A stretch of DNA of 40,314 nt from positions 1-40,314 of the forward strand of contig JAATFG010000005.1 in assembly GCA_015655355.1 (NCBI GenBank), in the 5' to 3' direction. Shown here one piece after another: positions 1 through 13,162 of the stretch. Position 1 is the first letter of the stretch. Every line of letters starts with the position of its first letter. The notes under the pieces were generated by a model. The model did not search any database, was not told the origin of the DNA, and saw only the letters and a program-made list of their open reading frames with translations. The translations under genes were made by a program, and so were the position numbers. This stretch comes from Lysobacterales bacterium. GTDB taxonomy: Bacteria; Pseudomonadota; Gammaproteobacteria; Xanthomonadales; Xanthomonadaceae.

Positions 1-3778
<3,778 letters not shown>

Positions 3779-3784
3779 TTTGCT

Positions 3785-4213
3785 TTGGGTCATGCGGTCG
3801 CCGGTGATGGCCCATCGATCCATCGGCAGGCCGCCAAGCCCACGCGCGGCCTCAATGGCCTGAACACCCGTATCACCCGCGAGGGCTCGCTGCTGATCGT
3901 GACCGCGCACCATCCGGACTTTCCCGGCAACATCGGCTCGATTTACGCCAAGCCTTATCCGGATGGCTTCGTCTGGATTCGCGCACTGGCCGTGCACGAA
4001 CAGTATTTGCGCGGGCAGGGTTATCGGTTCGGCGCTGATGGAAACGCTGTGCACGGAAGTCGACTGCATGCGCAGCGAATCCGGTCTGACTCCGAAACCG
4101 CTGGACGCGGCCACCCGGCGCGAACGGCTGGAAGCGTTCTATCGCCGCTTCAGCTTCCATTTGGAACCCCGGAACAACTGGCATGGCTGCGCGAAGCGCG
4201 CACGGCAGCTTGA
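3785..4213 (+). pseudogene. Frameshifted GNAT-family N-acetyltransferase relic
   Basis: Two frames together spell a GNAT-like protein. The first (from TTG 3785) reads ...VWIRALAVHEQYLRGQG up to about 4020. The next frame then continues IGSALMETLCTEV...RRERLEAFYRRFSFH to about 4155, and the first frame resumes with GTPEQLAWLREARTAA and a stop at 4211-4213. Removing one T at 4021/4022 restores RGQGIGSAL, the acetyl-CoA-binding Q/R-x-x-G-x-G motif; adding one base in the TTT/GG run near 4156-4160 restores the C-terminus. So there is one insertion and one deletion, or two sequencing errors. The true start is uncertain: no Shine-Dalgarno precedes 3785, 6 nt after the obgE stop. Substrate unknown. 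Confidence 0.65.
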
Positions 4214-4217
4214 GGCG

Positions 4218-5447
4218 TCATTTCAATCGTTCGACGACGCCACTGCCAGCGACGTGACCGCTGGCGAAACTGGCGGTGAGCAGGTAGCCACCGGTCGGCG
4301 CTTCCCAGTCGAGCATTTCACCGGCGACGAAGACGCCGGGCTTGTCTTTCATCATCAGGTTCGCGTCGAGTTGTTCGAGGCGCACGCCGCCGGCGCTGCT
4401 GATCGCCTCGGCGATCGGGCGCGGGCGCAGCAGCTTCAGCGGCAGGCGCTTGATCGTTTGTGCCGGGGCATTCGCGTCGTCCATTCGGGCCTTGCCGAGC
4501 GCTTCGCGCAGCAGCGCTGCTTTCACGCCTTCGAGACCCGCCTGCCGGCGCAGGAACTCGCTGGCGCTGCGTCCGTCGCGCGGTTTAGACAAATCGCCTT
4601 GCAGGCGGGCGAGCTCGCGATTCGGTGCGAGATCGAGCCACAGCGTGGCCGAGCCATCGCGTTCGATGGCCTCGCGCAAATCCGCGCAGGCTGCGTAAAC
4701 CAGGCTGCCTTCGATGCCGTGCGCGCTGACCACGCATTCGCCCTGCCGCGCATGTTCGCGGCCACCCGCATCGCGCCAATGCGCGACGACCGGCTTCAAG
4801 GGCGCTCCGGCGAATTTCCGCGCGAAGAACTCGCTCCACGCCACGTCGAAACCGCAGTTGGCCGGTTTCAGTTCCGCAACGTCGATGCCGGCGGCGCGCA
4901 ACGGCGCCACCCATTCGGAGTTGCCCCCCAGTTCCGGCCACGATGCGCCGCCGAGCGCGAGCACGGTTGCATCCGGCGTAGCGAAGAATTCGCCGGTTGG
5001 CGTGGCGAAGCGCAAGGCGCCGTCATCGCCCCAGCCGGTGAAGCGGTGATGGACGTGGAAACGCACGCCATGCTCTTTCAGCCGCCGCACCCAGCCGCGC
5101 AGCAGCGGCGCGGCTTTCAGGTCGGTCGGGAACACGCGCCCGGACGAACCGACGAAGGTGTCAACGCCCAGCGTTTTCGCCCACGCGCGCAGCGCATCGG
5201 CGTCGAAGGCATCGAGCCAATGCGCGATGTCGCTGGCACGTTCGCGATAACGCGCATCGAACTGCGGACGCGGTTCGGAGTGGGTGAGGTTCAAGCCGCC
5301 TTTGCCCGCGATCAGGAAGCGCCGCCCGACCGAGCCCTGCGCCTCGTACACGTCGACCGCGAAACCTGCAGCATTCGCGACCTGCGCGGCCATCAGCCCG
5401 GCCGGACCGCCACCGACGATGGCCAGCGTTTTTGCGTGCGATTCCAT
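4218..5447 (-). CDS. TIGR03862-type NAD(P)/FAD-dependent flavoprotein (HI0933/BaiN superfamily)
   Basis: A 409-residue cytoplasmic flavoprotein of the HI0933/BaiN-like superfamily, nearer the TIGR03862 subgroup. The N-terminal Rossmann motif VGGGPAGLMAAQ (about residues 10-21) binds FAD; RRFLIAGKGGLNLTHSE (42-58) and the C-terminal GVFVAGEMLDWEAPTGGYLL followed by ASGHVAG are family signatures. Substrate and physiological role are not established. I start at ATG 5447 (MESHAKTLAIVGGGPAG), since the 45 upstream codons lie in the spacer before the divergent hydrolase gene. A second member of the superfamily sits 3.5 kb away at 8993-10204; the two are only distantly alike. Confidence 0.9.
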   Translation of the reverse strand: MESHAKTLAIVGGGPAGLMAAQVANAAGFAVDVYEAQGSVGRRFLIAGKGGLNLTHSEPRPQFDARYRERASDIAHWLDAFDADALRAWAKTLGVDTFVGSSGRVFPTDLKAAPLLRGWVRRLKEHGVRFHVHHRFTGWGDDGALRFATPTGEFFATPDATVLALGGASWPELGGNSEWVAPLRAAGIDVAELKPANCGFDVAWSEFFARKFAGAPLKPVVAHWRDAGGREHARQGECVVSAHGIEGSLVYAACADLREAIERDGSATLWLDLAPNRELARLQGDLSKPRDGRSASEFLRRQAGLEGVKAALLREALGKARMDDANAPAQTIKRLPLKLLRPRPIAEAISSAGGVRLEQLDANLMMKDKPGVFVAGEMLDWEAPTGGYLLTASFASGHVAGSGVVERLK

Positions 5448-5548
5448 TGCCCGATTATCGCCGCAATCGCGTCGGCAATGACTTGCGACACGGCCCCGCG
5501 CCGCGCGATTCGGGTATCGTTGCGGCAAATTCGTGGGGAAACCAACCG

Positions 5549-7147
5549 ATGAAATCGTCGCTGCGCCATCTGCTGTTCGCAACCACCGTCAGCCTGCTTG
5601 CCGCCTTGCCCGCCGTCGCCGCGGACACCACGCCTGCCGCATCGCCGGATTTCGATGACTACGTGGACAAGGTGCGCAACAGCTTCGACGTGCCCGGCAT
5701 CGCCGTGGCCGTGGTCAAGGACGGCAAGATCGTGCTGGCAAAAGGCTACGGCGTGCGCGACGTGGACAGCGGCGCGCCGGTGACGGCGGACACGCTGTTC
5801 GCCATCGCTTCCAACACCAAGGCCTTCACCGCCGCCTCGCTCAACATGCTCGCCGACCAAGGCAAGCTGGACATGGACGACCGCGTCGTCGACCACCTGC
5901 CGTGGTTCCGCATGTCCGACCCGTACATCACCCATGAAATGCGCGTGCGCGATCTGCTCGCGCACCGCAGCGGCCTCTCGCTCGGCGCCGGCGACCTGCT
6001 GTACTGGCCGACCACGAGCTACACCAATCGCGAAGTCGCCGAGCGCCTGCGCGACGTGCCGATCAAGGGCGAGTTCCGCGCGCAATACGCCTACGACAAC
6101 ATCCTGTTCGGCGTCGCCCAACTGGTGATCGAGCAGGTCAGCGGCGAGCCCTACGACAAATTCCTGCAAGAGCACATCTGGGACGTGCTCGGCATGGACC
6201 AGACCCGCTACAACAGCGATCACCTCAAGCCCGGCGATGAAGTCGCCACCGGTTACGCCAAGGCCGATGGCAGCAAGCTCGAAGCCGCGCCGCGGATGAC
6301 CTGGAGCAACGTCGGCGGCGCCGGCGGCATCTATTCCAGCGTCGACGACCTGAGCAAGTGGATGAACGTGCAGTTGAACGGCGGCGTGGTTTCCGGTGAA
6401 GGCGACAGCGCCAAGCGCCTGTTTTCCGGGAAGGCGCAGCACGACATGTGGAACGTGCTGACGCCGATTCCGACCGGCAAGCCGCCGGTGCCGGAACTGG
6501 CCGCGGCTGCGCCGAATTTTTCCGGCTACGGCGAAGGCTGGTTCCTCAGCGATTACCGCGGCCACAAGCTCGTGTGGCACACCGGCGGCTGGCCGGGCAT
6601 GGTCTCGCGCATCACCCTGGTGCCGGACCAGAAGATCGGCGTGATCGTGCTGACCAACGCCGAATCCGGCGCGGCGTTCAACGCGGTGACGATGCGCGCA
6701 TTGGACGATGCGCTCGGTGCGCCTCGCACCGATTGGCTCGATGCCTACGCGAAGGCGCTGAAGAAATCGCGCGGCAATGCCGACGCGGACTGGAAGAAGC
6801 ACTTGGCCGCGCGCGATGCCGGTGCCAAGCCGTCGCTGCCGATCGCCGCGTATGCCGGCACCTGGCGCGATGCGTGGTACGGCGACGTCAGCATCACCCT
6901 CGAAAACGGCAAGCCGGTGTTGCGCTTCTCGCACACCGCCGACCTGGTCGGCGACCTGCAGCCGTGGCAGCACGACACCTTCCTCGTGCGCTGGCGCCAG
7001 CGCTGGCTCAATGCCGACGCCTTCGTGACGTTCCAGCTCGACGAGGACGGCAAGCCGGTCGAGGCGACGATGAAGCCGGCGTCGGAACTGACCGATTTCA
7101 GCTTCGATTTCCAGGATTTGAAGCTGAAGAAGGTCGAGAGCAAGTAA
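5549..7147 (+). CDS. Secreted serine hydrolase, class C beta-lactamase/DD-peptidase fold, with C-terminal DUF3471-like domain
   Basis: A 532-residue periplasmic serine hydrolase of the Beta-lactamase (PF00144) family. A Sec signal peptide (1-24, ...LPAVAA) precedes the catalytic domain, which shows SNTK (S88-K91), the tyrosine motif Y182-D-N184 and HTGG (344-347) in place of KTG. Residues about 430-530 form a C-terminal beta-rich domain of DUF3471 type, containing GTWRDAWYGDVSI. Members are esterases, aminohydrolases or penicillin-binding-like enzymes; the substrate cannot be read from sequence and clinical beta-lactamase activity should not be assumed. ATG 5549 is preceded by GTGGGGAA. It is divergent from the flavoprotein gene and followed closely by trhO (25 nt). 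Confidence 0.93.
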   Translation: MKSSLRHLLFATTVSLLAALPAVAADTTPAASPDFDDYVDKVRNSFDVPGIAVAVVKDGKIVLAKGYGVRDVDSGAPVTADTLFAIASNTKAFTAASLNMLADQGKLDMDDRVVDHLPWFRMSDPYITHEMRVRDLLAHRSGLSLGAGDLLYWPTTSYTNREVAERLRDVPIKGEFRAQYAYDNILFGVAQLVIEQVSGEPYDKFLQEHIWDVLGMDQTRYNSDHLKPGDEVATGYAKADGSKLEAAPRMTWSNVGGAGGIYSSVDDLSKWMNVQLNGGVVSGEGDSAKRLFSGKAQHDMWNVLTPIPTGKPPVPELAAAAPNFSGYGEGWFLSDYRGHKLVWHTGGWPGMVSRITLVPDQKIGVIVLTNAESGAAFNAVTMRALDDALGAPRTDWLDAYAKALKKSRGNADADWKKHLAARDAGAKPSLPIAAYAGTWRDAWYGDVSITLENGKPVLRFSHTADLVGDLQPWQHDTFLVRWRQRWLNADAFVTFQLDEDGKPVEATMKPASELTDFSFDFQDLKLKKVESK

Positions 7148-7172
7148 GCGGCCACGACGCTAAAATGGCGGC

Positions 7173-7916
7173 ATGATCCTCAACATCGCCGCCTACCACT
7201 TCGTCGAAATCAGCGACGCACCCGCGCTGGCCGAAACCTTGCGCGAGCGCGCCGAAAACGCGCAACTGCGCGGGACGATGCTGGTGGCGGGCGAGGGCGT
7301 CAACCTGTTCCTCGCCGGCATCGAGCCGGCACTGCGCGGTTTTCTTGCGCAACTGCGCGAGGATGCGCGCTTCGCCTCCATCGTGGCCAAGGAAAGCCGG
7401 AGCCACGCGGTTCCGTTCACGCGGCTCAAGGTCAAGCTGAAAAAGGAAATCATCAGCTTCCGCGAAGCCAGCGCGATGCCGCTGGAGCACGCACGCGCAC
7501 CTGCCGTCGAACCGAAAACGCTGGCGCGCTGGCTCGAACAGGGCCACGACGATGCCGGCAAGCGCATCGTGATGCTCGACACGCGCAACCAACAGGAAGC
7601 GGCTTACGGCACCTTCGCGAACGCCGAAGTGCTGCCGATCGCCAAGTTCACCGAATTGCAGGGCGAAGTGCTGGCGCGCAAGGACAAGTGGACGGATGCG
7701 ACCGTGGTGAGCTTCTGCACCGGCGGCATCCGCTGCGAGAAGGCCGCGCTGTGGATGCGCAACGACGCGAACATGGACAACGTGCTGCAACTGGATGGCG
7801 GCATCCTCGGCTATTTCGGGCAGGTTGGCGGCTTCGGCTACGAGGGCCGTTGCTTCGTGTTCGACGGGCGCGTCGCGCTGGATGCTGAACTGAATCCGTT
7901 GGTGGATGCGCGCTGA
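7173..7916 (+). CDS. trhO: tRNA uridine(34) hydroxylase TrhO (YceA, rhodanese domain)
   Basis: TrhO carries out oxygen-dependent hydroxylation of U34 in certain tRNAs, the first step to 5-(carboxymethoxy)uridine-type wobble modifications. The 247-residue protein has the N-terminal ferredoxin-like domain (LRGTMLVAGEGVNLFLAG, about 32-49) followed by a rhodanese domain with the active-site loop CTGGIRC (Cys182-Cys188) and the end motif LDGGILGYFGQVGG. It is somewhat shorter than the E. coli protein because it lacks the long C-terminal zinc-binding extension, as in many proteobacteria. It lies 25 nt after the serine hydrolase gene and may share its transcript. Confidence 0.93.
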   Translation: MILNIAAYHFVEISDAPALAETLRERAENAQLRGTMLVAGEGVNLFLAGIEPALRGFLAQLREDARFASIVAKESRSHAVPFTRLKVKLKKEIISFREASAMPLEHARAPAVEPKTLARWLEQGHDDAGKRIVMLDTRNQQEAAYGTFANAEVLPIAKFTELQGEVLARKDKWTDATVVSFCTGGIRCEKAALWMRNDANMDNVLQLDGGILGYFGQVGGFGYEGRCFVFDGRVALDAELNPLVDAR

Positions 7917-7979
7917 AACCTCGCCTGAAATTCTGATTTCCGTCGTGGGCACTGGCGTTGCCGCGGCAATGATTCGATC

Positions 7980-8975
7980 ATGCGTCGCATGATTCCCTAT
8001 TCGATACTCGACCTGTGCCCGGTGTGCGAGGGCAGCACGGTTACGCAGGCGTTCGCCAATTCGCTGGATCTGGCGCGGCACGTCGAAAGCCTCGGCTTCA
8101 CCCGCTACTGGCTGGCCGAGCACCACAACATGGCCGGCATCGGCAGCTCGGCGACGGCAGTGTTGATCGACCACATCGCCGGTGGCACCAAGACCATCCG
8201 CGTCGGTTCCGGCGGGGTGATGTTGCCGAACCATTCGCCGCTGCAGGTGGCCGAGCAATTCGGCACGCTGGAAGCGTTGTATCCGGGCCGCATCGATCTC
8301 GGTCTTGGCCGCGCGCCGGGCACCGACCAGCCGACCGCGCGCGCGTTGCGCCGCTATTTCGATGGCGCCGACGAATTCCCGCGCGACGTGCAGGAAGTGC
8401 TGCATTACTTCCAGCCGGCGCAGCCGAACCAGTTGGTGCGCGCGGTGCCGGGCGCGGGCCTGGACGTGCCGGTGTGGATTCTCGGCTCCAGCCTGTTCGG
8501 TGCCCAACTCGCCGCCGCGCTCGGCTTGCCGTATGCGTTCGCCTCGCACTTCGCGCCGGATGCGATGGAGCAGGCGATCCGTGTTTACCGCGACCGTTTC
8601 CAGCCCTCGCAATACCTCGGCAAGCCGCACGCGATGCTCGCGCTCAACGTGTTTGGCGCCGACACCGATGCCGAAGGCAAGCGCCTGATGACCACCGCGC
8701 AGCAAGCGTTCGTGAATTTGCGCCGCGGCCAGCCGGGGCTGATCCCGCCGCCGATCGACGACATCGAAAGCTTCTGGCAGCCGCACGAAAAACTCGGCGT
8801 CGAACAGGCGCTGGCGTGCAGCGTGGTCGGCAGTGCCGAATCGCTGAAGCGCGGCATCGGCGATTTCATCGCGCGCCAGCAGCCGGACGAAATCATGCTC
8901 GTCGCCAACATCTGGGACCACGAGGCGCGCAAGCATTCCTTCACGCTGGCGGCGGAAGCGCTCAAGTCATTGTGA
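7980..8975 (+). CDS. LLM class (luciferase-like) flavin-dependent oxidoreductase
   Basis: A 331-residue bacterial-luciferase-like monooxygenase with a TIM-barrel fold using reduced flavin. Family marks: [13 protein letters not shown] at the N-terminus, [22 protein letters not shown] (about 42-63), the [29 protein letters not shown] loop (residues 77-105) and GLGRAPGTD. It resembles the MsnO8/YhbW subgroup, for which the natural substrate is generally unknown. Two in-frame ATGs (7980 and 7989) are possible and neither has a strong Shine-Dalgarno. It stands alone between trhO and the convergent flavoprotein gene. Confidence 0.92.
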   Translation: MRRMIPYSILDLCPVCEGSTVTQAFANSLDLARHVESLGFTRYWLAEHHNMAGIGSSATAVLIDHIAGGTKTIRVGSGGVMLPNHSPLQVAEQFGTLEALYPGRIDLGLGRAPGTDQPTARALRRYFDGADEFPRDVQEVLHYFQPAQPNQLVRAVPGAGLDVPVWILGSSLFGAQLAAALGLPYAFASHFAPDAMEQAIRVYRDRFQPSQYLGKPHAMLALNVFGADTDAEGKRLMTTAQQAFVNLRRGQPGLIPPPIDDIESFWQPHEKLGVEQALACSVVGSAESLKRGIGDFIARQQPDEIMLVANIWDHEARKHSFTLAAEALKSL

Positions 8976-8992
8976 TGCGACGGGGCGCGGCA

Positions 8993-10204
8993 TCACGCCG
9001 CCATGCCGACCGCGTGGCCGCTGGCCCACGCCCACTGGAAGTTGTAGCCGCCGAGCCAGCCGGTCACGTCCAGCACTTCGCCGGCGAAATGCAAGCCGGC
9101 GACCTTGTTCGATTCCAGCGTCGATGACGAAATCTCGTTCGTGTCCACGCCGCCGAGCGTGACTTCGGCGGTGCGATAGCCTTCGCTGCCGCTGGCGACG
9201 AGCGGGAAGTCCGCCAGGGTTTCGGCGATTCCGCGCAATTGCGGTTCGTTGAACTGCTTGATCGGTTTCGCGGCTTGGTCGGACGCATGCAGCCACACTT
9301 CGCACAGGCGCTGGGCGAAGCGCGAGGGCAGCACGGCAGACAGCACGTTCTTCAGTTCGTTGTTCGGTCGCGCCTTTTGTTGTTCGCGCAGCCAATCCAG
9401 TGCATTGGTTCCCGGCAGCAGGTCCAGGCGCAGGTCGTCGCCCGGTTGCCAGTACGACGATATCTGCAAAATCGCCGGCCCGCTGATGCCGCGATGGGTG
9501 AGCAGGGCGAAGTTGCGGAACGACTTGCCGTTGCAGCGCGCTTCGACGTTGAAGGAAAGCCCGCTCAAATCGTGCAGCCGTTCGAGGTGCTTGCCGCTCA
9601 AGGTCAGCGGTACCAGCCCGGCGCACAGCGGCAGCACGGTGTGGCCGAACTGTTTGGCTAGTTCGTAGCCGAAGCCGCTGCCGCCGAGCGAGGGAATCGA
9701 CAGGCCGCCGCTGGCGACCAGCAGTTTCGGCGCGGAAAACCGGCCCTGGTTGGTGTGCACGACGAAGCCGTGTCCGTCGTGTTCGACGCGCACGGTGTCG
9801 CAGTGGGTGCGGAGGACGACGTCCGCCCATTCGCATTCGTCCAGTAGCATTTGCAGGATCTGCTTGCTGGAATCGTCGCAGAACAGTTGGCCGAGTTCCT
9901 TTTCGTGGTAGGCGATGCCGTGGCGTTCGACCAGTTCGATGAAATGCTGCGGGGTGTAGCGCGCCAGCGCCGACTTGCAGAAATGCGGATTGGCGCCGGT
10001 GTAATTGGCCGGCGTGGTGCCGGTGTTGGTGAAATTGCAGCGCCCGCCGCCGGACATCAGGATCTTCTTGCCGGGCTTGTTGGCGCGCTCGAGGACGAGC
10101 ACGCGCCGGCCGCGCTGGCCGGCGGTCAGAGCCGCCATCAGCCCGGCCGCGCCGGCGCCGAGGACGATCAGGTCGAAGGCCGGCAGGTCGTGGTGCGGAT
10201 TCAT
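8993..10204 (-). CDS. NAD(P)/FAD-dependent oxidoreductase, BaiN/YhiN (HI0933) family
   Basis: A 403-residue flavoprotein of the HI0933/YhiN family. It begins with the FAD-binding Rossmann motif VLGAGAAGLMAAL (about 14-26), then the diagnostic GKKILMSGGGRCNFTNT (residues 46-62), LVASGGLSIPSLGGSGFGY in the middle and HFAGEVLDVTGWLGGYNFQWAWASG at the C-terminus. Some members (BaiN) reduce bile-acid intermediates in gut bacteria, but in proteobacteria the role is not known and I do not infer that activity here. The ATG at 10204 faces the spacer shared with the cold shock gene. It is convergent with the LLM oxidoreductase (17 nt gap). Confidence 0.94.
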   Translation of the reverse strand: MNPHHDLPAFDLIVLGAGAAGLMAALTAGQRGRRVLVLERANKPGKKILMSGGGRCNFTNTGTTPANYTGANPHFCKSALARYTPQHFIELVERHGIAYHEKELGQLFCDDSSKQILQMLLDECEWADVVLRTHCDTVRVEHDGHGFVVHTNQGRFSAPKLLVASGGLSIPSLGGSGFGYELAKQFGHTVLPLCAGLVPLTLSGKHLERLHDLSGLSFNVEARCNGKSFRNFALLTHRGISGPAILQISSYWQPGDDLRLDLLPGTNALDWLREQQKARPNNELKNVLSAVLPSRFAQRLCEVWLHASDQAAKPIKQFNEPQLRGIAETLADFPLVASGSEGYRTAEVTLGGVDTNEISSSTLESNKVAGLHFAGEVLDVTGWLGGYNFQWAWASGHAVGMAA

Positions 10205-10296
10205 CGCGCCATTCTAGGCGACGGGCGGAAATCCCCGGGATTCCTGGCTGTCCAGTGCCGTTGTGGCGGCGAAACTGAACGAAGTGCACAAAACAG

Positions 10297-10499
10297 TCGC
10301 TTTTTCGCCCGAACATGCGTATTGTGCGCGCACTGTGTTTTGCGTGGGCCCCGGTTCAATGGGCCTGATGCGCTGGCCGCGCTGTCATTGGCGTGCCGTT
10401 CGGCTTCATCTTTCCGCGTTACCAAGCCTGCAAACCCCAGTCCCGGCCACGGATGTCCCGTGCCGGTGCTACTTTTCATCCGTTTCAGGAGTTAGAAAG
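10297..10499 (+). promoter_or_regulatory. Possible promoter and long 5' leader of the cold shock gene
   Basis: The 295-bp spacer 10205-10499 holds no ORF I believe. TCGCTT (10297-10302), 17 bp, TATTGT (10320-10325) is a weak promoter candidate; starting there would give a leader of about 165 nt, similar to the long cspA-type leaders that carry cold-responsive structure. An AGGAG ribosome-binding site lies at about 10487-10491. The promoter call is weak; the long leader is the more robust observation. Confidence 0.35.
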
Positions 10500-10709
10500 A
10501 TGTCCGACCGTCAGACCGGTACCGTCAAGTGGTTCAACGATGCCAAGGGCTTTGGCTTCATCACCCCGGCCAATGGCCCCGACCTGTTCGTGCACTTCCG
10601 CTCGATCCAGGGCAATGGCTTCAAGTCGCTGAAGGAAGGCCAGCAGGTCACCTTCGTCGCCGTGCAGGGCCAGAAGGGCATGCAGGCCGACCAGGTGCAG
10701 CCGCTGTAA
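10500..10709 (+). CDS. Cold shock protein, CspA family
   Basis: A 69-residue single cold-shock domain (OB fold) protein that binds single-stranded RNA and DNA, acting as an RNA chaperone. The RNP1 motif KGFGFITP (about 17-24) and RNP2 motif LFVHFRSI (29-36) are both intact, with the GTVKWFN start. One deviation is FVHFRSI, where many CspA proteins have FVHFSAI/FVHYSAI. The AGGAG Shine-Dalgarno at about 10487-10491 is strong. It is convergent with dbpA, with a shared two-way terminator between them. Whether it is cold-inducible or constitutive cannot be decided from the coding sequence. Confidence 0.96.
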   Translation: MSDRQTGTVKWFNDAKGFGFITPANGPDLFVHFRSIQGNGFKSLKEGQQVTFVAVQGQKGMQADQVQPL

Positions 10710-10733
10710 TTTCAGCCTTCCCAGGTTGATACG

Positions 10734-10763
10734 AAAACGCCGCGAGAAATCGCGGCGTTTTTT
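10734..10763. terminator. Bidirectional terminator between csp and dbpA
   Basis: ACGCCGCG (10737-10744), loop AGAAAT, CGCGGCGT (10751-10758), flanked by AAA on the left and TTTTT on the right, so it works as an intrinsic terminator for the + strand cold shock gene and, with the A run read as U, for dbpA on the - strand. Confidence 0.9.
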
Positions 10764-10781
10764 GTGGCTGCAAGGAAAAAT

Positions 10782-12158
<1,377 letters not shown>

Positions 12159-12186
12159 GCCGCATTGTCTCACGGCATGTGCGCAC

Positions 12187-12612
12187 TCAGCCCTCGTCGA
12201 ATTCGCCGCCGGGCAGGGCGAGGAAGGCCCAGAACGGCACGTCGGCCGACGCCCAGAACGCGCGCGCTTCATCAAGGATCGACAGCAGCGTGTCGAAGCT
12301 GTCGTGGTCGGCGTCGCGCAAGTCCGCGGCGGCATCGAACAGCAGCACGTAGCCATGCGCCTGCAACCACGACAGGTCGCGCAGGCGGTCGCTTGCCGCG
12401 TCCCAGTTGGGCGCGGAATCGGCGGGGAATTGCAGCGATGCGGCGATGCGCGACAGCAAGGCCGGCTTGTCGCGGCAGTCTTTCAGGTCGACCAGCGCGG
12501 TGTGCAGGCCGGCATCGCGCGAGGCATAGGCCAGTGCGGCCAGGTCGTCATGTTCGACGAACAGGATGTTGGCGCGATGGCTGTCGGCCAGGCCGAAATC
12601 GTGGTCGGTCAT
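12187..12612 (-). CDS. Barstar family ribonuclease inhibitor
   Basis: A 141-residue cytoplasmic barstar-like protein, expected to bind and block the active site of the neighbouring ribonuclease. The family core is clear: DLKDCRDKPALLSRIA (residues 42-57), LQFP (60-63), NWDAASDRLRDLSWL (69-83; compare the NWDALWDCLTG-like segment of barstar), then a hydrophobic strand YVLLFDAA. It is longer than the classical 90-residue barstar, with an extra C-terminal helix-rich part as in other proteobacterial members. Its ATG (12612) overlaps the ribonuclease stop in ATGA, so the inhibitor is probably translated by re-initiation after the nuclease. Confidence 0.9.
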   Translation of the reverse strand: MTDHDFGLADSHRANILFVEHDDLAALAYASRDAGLHTALVDLKDCRDKPALLSRIAASLQFPADSAPNWDAASDRLRDLSWLQAHGYVLLFDAAADLRDADHDSFDTLLSILDEARAFWASADVPFWAFLALPGGEFDEG

Positions 12613-13088
12613 GGCGCGGCTCCGTTCGGGTCGCCCGCTTTGGCGGGAATGGGGCGGAAGGTTTGGTAGTGGTCGTCGGTGTACCAGTACGCGCGCGGCG
12701 GCGTGCCGCCGGTGATGATGCGGCGCGTGCCGCGGTCGTGCGCGCCGGGCGTGTCCACGGTGTATTCGTGGTAATAGCCTTGCGCTGCGGATGGCAGGCG
12801 ATGCTCGCGGTTCTGGAACACCACGCCGTCCTGCCGGTGCGGGAACGGCCCGCCGCGCGCGATCAGGTCCAGCGTGGTGCGCGCTTCCGGTGGCAGGAAC
12901 GCGGGCAGGGAGGTGTCGTTCGGCGCCGTCGCGGCTTGCAGCGGCGGCGGCACTTCGAGCGGATTGGCTGGCGCCGCGGCAGCGGTCTGCACGGTTCCGC
13001 CTGCCGATGGCGCACCCGCATGATGCTTGTTGAACCACGTCAGTGCGGCGACCAGCAGCACCGCCATCCAGAGCACGTGTTTGCGCAT
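12609..13088 (-). CDS. Exported guanyl-specific ribonuclease, barnase/RNase Sa (N1/T1) family
   Basis: A 159-residue RNase with an N-terminal hydrophobic segment (VLWMAVLLVAALTWF, residues 5-19) acting as signal peptide or membrane anchor, an Ala/Pro-rich linker (24-60) and a microbial RNase domain (about 65-147). The domain resembles RNase Sa: PHRQDGVVFQNRE (83-95), YYHEYTV with catalytic Glu108, RGTRRII with Arg123, and DDHYQTF with general acid His140. All catalytic residues appear present. The start MRKH at 13088 has an AAGGAAG Shine-Dalgarno and puts the hydrophobic stretch at the N-terminus. It is coupled (ATGA overlap) to the barstar gene downstream, which supports the assignment. Confidence 0.92.
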   Translation of the reverse strand: MRKHVLWMAVLLVAALTWFNKHHAGAPSAGGTVQTAAAAPANPLEVPPPLQAATAPNDTSLPAFLPPEARTTLDLIARGGPFPHRQDGVVFQNREHRLPSAAQGYYHEYTVDTPGAHDRGTRRIITGGTPPRAYWYTDDHYQTFRPIPAKAGDPNGAAP

Positions 13089-13162
13089 CGTCTTCCTTGT
13101 TGGATCGCATGGGGGATGCATCAAGGTTAAAGTATCCGCGTTCCCGCCGGGTGAATGCCGCC

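Noticed and set aside
5549-7147. Clinical-type beta-lactamase resistance gene
   Set aside because: The SxxK/YxN/HTGG hydrolase has a C-terminal DUF3471-like domain, like many chromosomal esterase/peptidase-like proteins; no evidence for antibiotic specificity.
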